From: Paenibacillus sp. JNUCC32
Lineage (GTDB): Bacteria; Bacillota; Bacilli; Paenibacillales; Paenibacillaceae
DNA: 64,000 nt
Assembly (NCBI RefSeq): GCF_014863545.1
Contig: NZ_CP062260.1
Location: 930,001 to 994,000 of the forward strand
Direction: 5' to 3'
Both the position numbers and the translations under genes were made by a program. This document shows positions 61,508-64,000 of the stretch, in pieces. Each line of letters begins with the position of its first letter. The first letter of the stretch is position 1. The notes under the pieces are model-generated. The model was not told the DNA's origin. It searched no databases and worked only from the letters and a program-made list of their open reading frames with translations.

Positions 61508-62788
61508 ATGGAAAACAAGAAATGGGATCTGGTTGCCCTAGCATCCATACCACTCATCATGACGTTAGGCAATTCCATGCTGATTCCCATTTTGCCGCAA
61601 ATTTCCAAAGTTTTAGGGATCAGCTCCTTTAAAGTGAGTATGCTGATAACGGTGTATGCCGTTGTAGCCATCTTGCTGATTCCGATCGCCGGGTATTTGT
61701 CGGATCGGTATGGAAGAAAGAAGATCATCATCCCGAGCTTGATTATTGCGGCGTTAGGCGGAGCTGTGTCCGCGGTAGCTGCCTGGCTGCTAAGCGGGAC
61801 AGGGGCGTATTATGTCATATTAGCCGGCCGGTTTCTACAGGGAATCGGCGCAGCGGGGGCTTTCCCGATCGTCATCCCGCTTGTCGGCGACATGTTCAAA
61901 GAGGAAGAAGAGGTTAGCAAAAGCCTGGGAATCATCGAAACCTCCAACACGTTCGGTAAGGTTGTCAGTCCGATATTGGGTGCGCTGCTGGGAAGCTTCA
62001 TCTGGTTCTTGCCCTTCATATCGATTCCGGTTCTATGCCTGATTTCACTCGTGCTCGTCATTTTTCTCGTGAAGACGCCAAAGTCGAATAACAATGATAA
62101 ACAATCTCTGCGTGAGTTTTTGAAAACGACCAAGGGGGTTTTGCATGAGAAGGGAAGATGGTTGTATGCGATATTCGCCATCGGCGGCATCGCAATGTTT
62201 GGCGTATTCGGCGTTCTTTTTTATTTGTCGGAGACGCTGGAAAGCACTTACAAATTACATGGCGTAGTAAAAGGATTGGTGCTTGCAATTCCACTGGCTT
62301 TATTATGCCTATCTTCTTATTTAGCCGGTAAATTTACGGGCAAAAACAAAGCGGCAAAGAAGTGGACCGGTTTCGCCGGCATGGTTATTTTGACGGCTTC
62401 CCTGATCGTCACCGGCTTTAACGAACAGATCTATTTTGTCGTCGGAATGATGACGCTTGGCGGTATCGGAATCGGCATGGTGCTGCCGTGTATGGATACG
62501 CTGCTGACGGAAGGCGTGGAGAAGGAGCAGCGCGGCACCATCACCTCGCTTTACAGCAGCATGCGTTTTATCGGGGTATCGCTGGGGCCGCCGGTCGTTT
62601 CTCTCCTGCTGGGCGCGAACCACTGGGTGATGTTTGGCACGCTGGCAGCCGTGGCGGCTGTAGGCGGCCTGCTTACGTTGTTCGCGGTGAAGCCGGAGGC
62701 AAAAGAGGACGATTCCGGAGGGAATTCATACCGGGTCGATTTCAAGAAACCGCAAGGATTGAAAAAGAAAGGTCTTGTCCATAAATAA
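61508..62788 (+). CDS. MFS multidrug-type exporter
   Basis: 426 residues, about 12 membrane helices. Motif A GYLSDRYGRKKIIIPSLII follows helix 2, and motif C-like GIGAAGAFPIVIPLVGD region is seen in helix 5, as in proton-driven drug/H+ antiporters. N-terminus WDLVALASIPLIMTLGNSMLIPILPQI is typical of the 12-helix drug exporter group. The ribosome site AAAGGTGG is hidden in a leader hairpin preceded by a leader peptide, which suggests induction by a ribosome-targeting antibiotic. The stop codon sits inside its terminator hairpin. Confidence 0.88.
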   Translation: MENKKWDLVALASIPLIMTLGNSMLIPILPQISKVLGISSFKVSMLITVYAVVAILLIPIAGYLSDRYGRKKIIIPSLIIAALGGAVSAVAAWLLSGTGAYYVILAGRFLQGIGAAGAFPIVIPLVGDMFKEEEEVSKSLGIIETSNTFGKVVSPILGALLGSFIWFLPFISIPVLCLISLVLVIFLVKTPKSNNNDKQSLREFLKTTKGVLHEKGRWLYAIFAIGGIAMFGVFGVLFYLSETLESTYKLHGVVKGLVLAIPLALLCLSSYLAGKFTGKNKAAKKWTGFAGMVILTASLIVTGFNEQIYFVVGMMTLGGIGIGMVLPCMDTLLTEGVEKEQRGTITSLYSSMRFIGVSLGPPVVSLLLGANHWVMFGTLAAVAAVGGLLTLFAVKPEAKEDDSGGNSYRVDFKKPQGLKKKGLVHK

Positions 62789-62804
62789 TGGACAAGACCT
62801 TTTC
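62770..62804 (+). terminator. Terminator overlapping the MFS stop codon
   Basis: AGGTCTTGTCCAT and ATGGACAAGACCT form a 13-bp perfect stem with loop AAATA, then TTTTC. The TAA stop (62786-62788) is in the loop and 3' arm. Confidence 0.88.
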
Positions 62805-62912
62805 TCATATGCCGGGTCAGTTTGGATGGCCGATCCCTTTCCTTGTGGCCAAGCATCATCCCGGTTTTCGTGCATTCCGGCTGACGAAGCTTTTTCGTTA
62901 TCGCTTTGTTCG

Positions 62913-64000
62913 TTAACCTGCCGCGGTAGCCTCGGTGTCCTCGACTGCCGTGGTGGATTGGGAACGCGACTTGCCGGCTGCCTGCATGATGATATAAATC
63001 AGGATCAACAGCACGAGCGCAATCGCCGAGTATCGGTACATGATGGCATAGGATGTGGATTTGGCGATGGCGCCGAGCGCGATCGAGCCGATGGCCACGC
63101 CGAAATCCAGGGAGTTGAAGAACATGCCGTTGGCCATGCCGCGCTGCAGCGGATGAACCTCCTGAATCATCCAGGTCTGGATGGACGGCTGCATCGCCCC
63201 AAAGCCTATGCCGTAGCAAAGTGCCGATAACAGCATGGATCCCGTCGATGTGGCGAAGGTAAGCAGGAGCAAGCCGGATACCATCAGAATCGCAGAGGGT
63301 ATAACAAGCGCCTTATGTCCGTACCGGTCATAAATTCTGCCGGAGAACGGCCGTACGAGAATGATGGCAATGGCGTTGAACAAGAAAAAGTACTGGGGAT
63401 TCCGGAGGTGAGCCTCCGCTCCGAACAATGCCATGAAGCTCAGCAATCCGCCGTACGTAATCGACATCAAAAAGTTGAGGACGCTGGGAAGGATCAGCTT
63501 TTTGTTGAAGGAGCCCTTCGGTTTATCCTCAACTCGGGGTTGAACCGCTGCAGGGCGCTCCGCGTTCCGTTTAGCCGCTCTTGATGTCAGGAGGTAGGCG
63601 AGAGGGAAGATCAGAAGGTTGATGAAGACCGTGATGAACACGAGCGGAGTGAAACCGCCGCTTTGCAGCAGCGTCAAGCCGATCATGGGACCGATCGACA
63701 TGGCAAGCGTAGTGGATAGCCCAAAATACCCCATGCCCTCGCCCAAGCGTTTGATTGGAATGACATCCGATGCCATGGTTGGAAACGAGGTGCTTGTCAT
63801 CCCAAAGCCGATGCCGAACAATATGCGCATCAGCAGCAGGAAGGCTATGCCGCTCGCCCAGTAATAACCGAGCGTGGCTGCCAGGGAAATCAGCAGCCCG
63901 ACGTACAGCAGCAGCCTCAGCTTTCCTTTTTCCAGCGCTTTGCTTGATACGAAGCGGGACGCGATCGCACTGAAGGCGAACAGGCTGGTTATGAGGCTCA
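62913..64000 (-). CDS. MFS transporter, N-terminus beyond the right edge
   Basis: At least 362 residues, open to the window edge on the minus strand; the true start is outside. About nine or ten helices are visible, with GRIYDRYGHKALVIPSAILMVSG (the motif A repeat of the second half) and RILFGIGFGMTSTSFPTMASDVIPIKRLGEGMGYFGLSTTLAMSIGPMIGLTLL (in pieces) in the first half. The ADVIP/KRLGEGMGYFG region is typical of a Bacillales MFS branch that includes metallophore exporters. Substrate not assigned. Converges on the other MFS gene. Confidence 0.88.
   Translation of the reverse strand, partial: SLITSLFAFSAIASRFVSSKALEKGKLRLLLYVGLLISLAATLGYYWASGIAFLLLMRILFGIGFGMTSTSFPTMASDVIPIKRLGEGMGYFGLSTTLAMSIGPMIGLTLLQSGGFTPLVFITVFINLLIFPLAYLLTSRAAKRNAERPAAVQPRVEDKPKGSFNKKLILPSVLNFLMSITYGGLLSFMALFGAEAHLRNPQYFFLFNAIAIILVRPFSGRIYDRYGHKALVIPSAILMVSGLLLLTFATSTGSMLLSALCYGIGFGAMQPSIQTWMIQEVHPLQRGMANGMFFNSLDFGVAIGSIALGAIAKSTSYAIMYRYSAIALVLLILIYIIMQAAGKSRSQSTTAVEDTEATAAG

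Overview
The window looks like ordinary chromosome from a spore-forming, motile Gram-positive bacterium, most likely Paenibacillus or a close relative. The reasons are a GerA-type germinant receptor operon, a YjcZ-type sporulation micro-protein, YesM-type sensor kinase, LplA/B/C-type sugar importers, Amj, a Fur-boxed YclNOPQ-type siderophore importer, clean AGGAGG ribosome sites with many GTG/TTG starts, and several CcpA (cre) sites. I see no rRNA, tRNA, CRISPR array, insertion sequence, prophage or classical defence island.

Layout. 1-3.4 kb: the N-terminal part of a YesM-like kinase (leftward), a rhamnogalacturonan-acetylesterase-like SGNH hydrolase behind an activator-type promoter and a cre site, an ASRT-domain protein and a GNAT acetyltransferase. 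3.4-7.4 kb: germinant receptor operon (leftward), headed by a 41-codon gene. 7.7-10.4 kb: DinB-like protein, sugar isomerase-like TIM barrel, the lipid II flippase Amj and a small membrane protein. 10.5-20.8 kb: the most unusual locus, with a FadR-type regulator and three copies of its probable operator, an AtuA/DUF4387 pair, a three-gene sugar ABC importer, two ADP-ribosylglycohydrolase-family proteins (one fused to beta-sandwich domains) and a ribokinase. 20.9-28.7 kb: housekeeping singletons (zinc ribbon, nucleotidyltransferases, methyltransferases, NUDIX, phosphatase, chemoreceptor, YjcZ, a TPP-riboswitch ykoF, nitroreductase). 29-33 kb: Fur-regulated catecholate/petrobactin-type siderophore importer. 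33.2-41.2 kb: gabD, then a leftward operon of a sugar importer and three Gfo/Idh/MocA dehydrogenases, with a divergent ROK repressor. 42.9-47.5 kb: glpK, glpD with an attenuator leader, and an aldose epimerase-like protein. 47.5-56.8 kb: membrane protein, LytTR protein, PrsA-like foldase, permease, selD-mnmH, SDR protein, PAP2 phosphatase, FUSC-like exporter. 57-64 kb: helD with an apparent antisense small RNA, a second chemoreceptor, an MFS exporter preceded by a leader peptide and a ribosome-site-sequestering hairpin, and a truncated second MFS gene at the right edge.

How it fits together: much of the window concerns scavenging plant- or nucleotide-derived carbon under catabolite control, plus iron, selenium and thiamine homeostasis. 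The points I would follow up first are the ARH-AtuA-ribokinase locus (10.5-20.8 kb), the translational-attenuation leader before the MFS exporter (61.4-61.5 kb), and the antisense RNA candidate opposite the helD leader (56.88-57.03 kb). All functions are inferred by reading the sequence; no database search was run.
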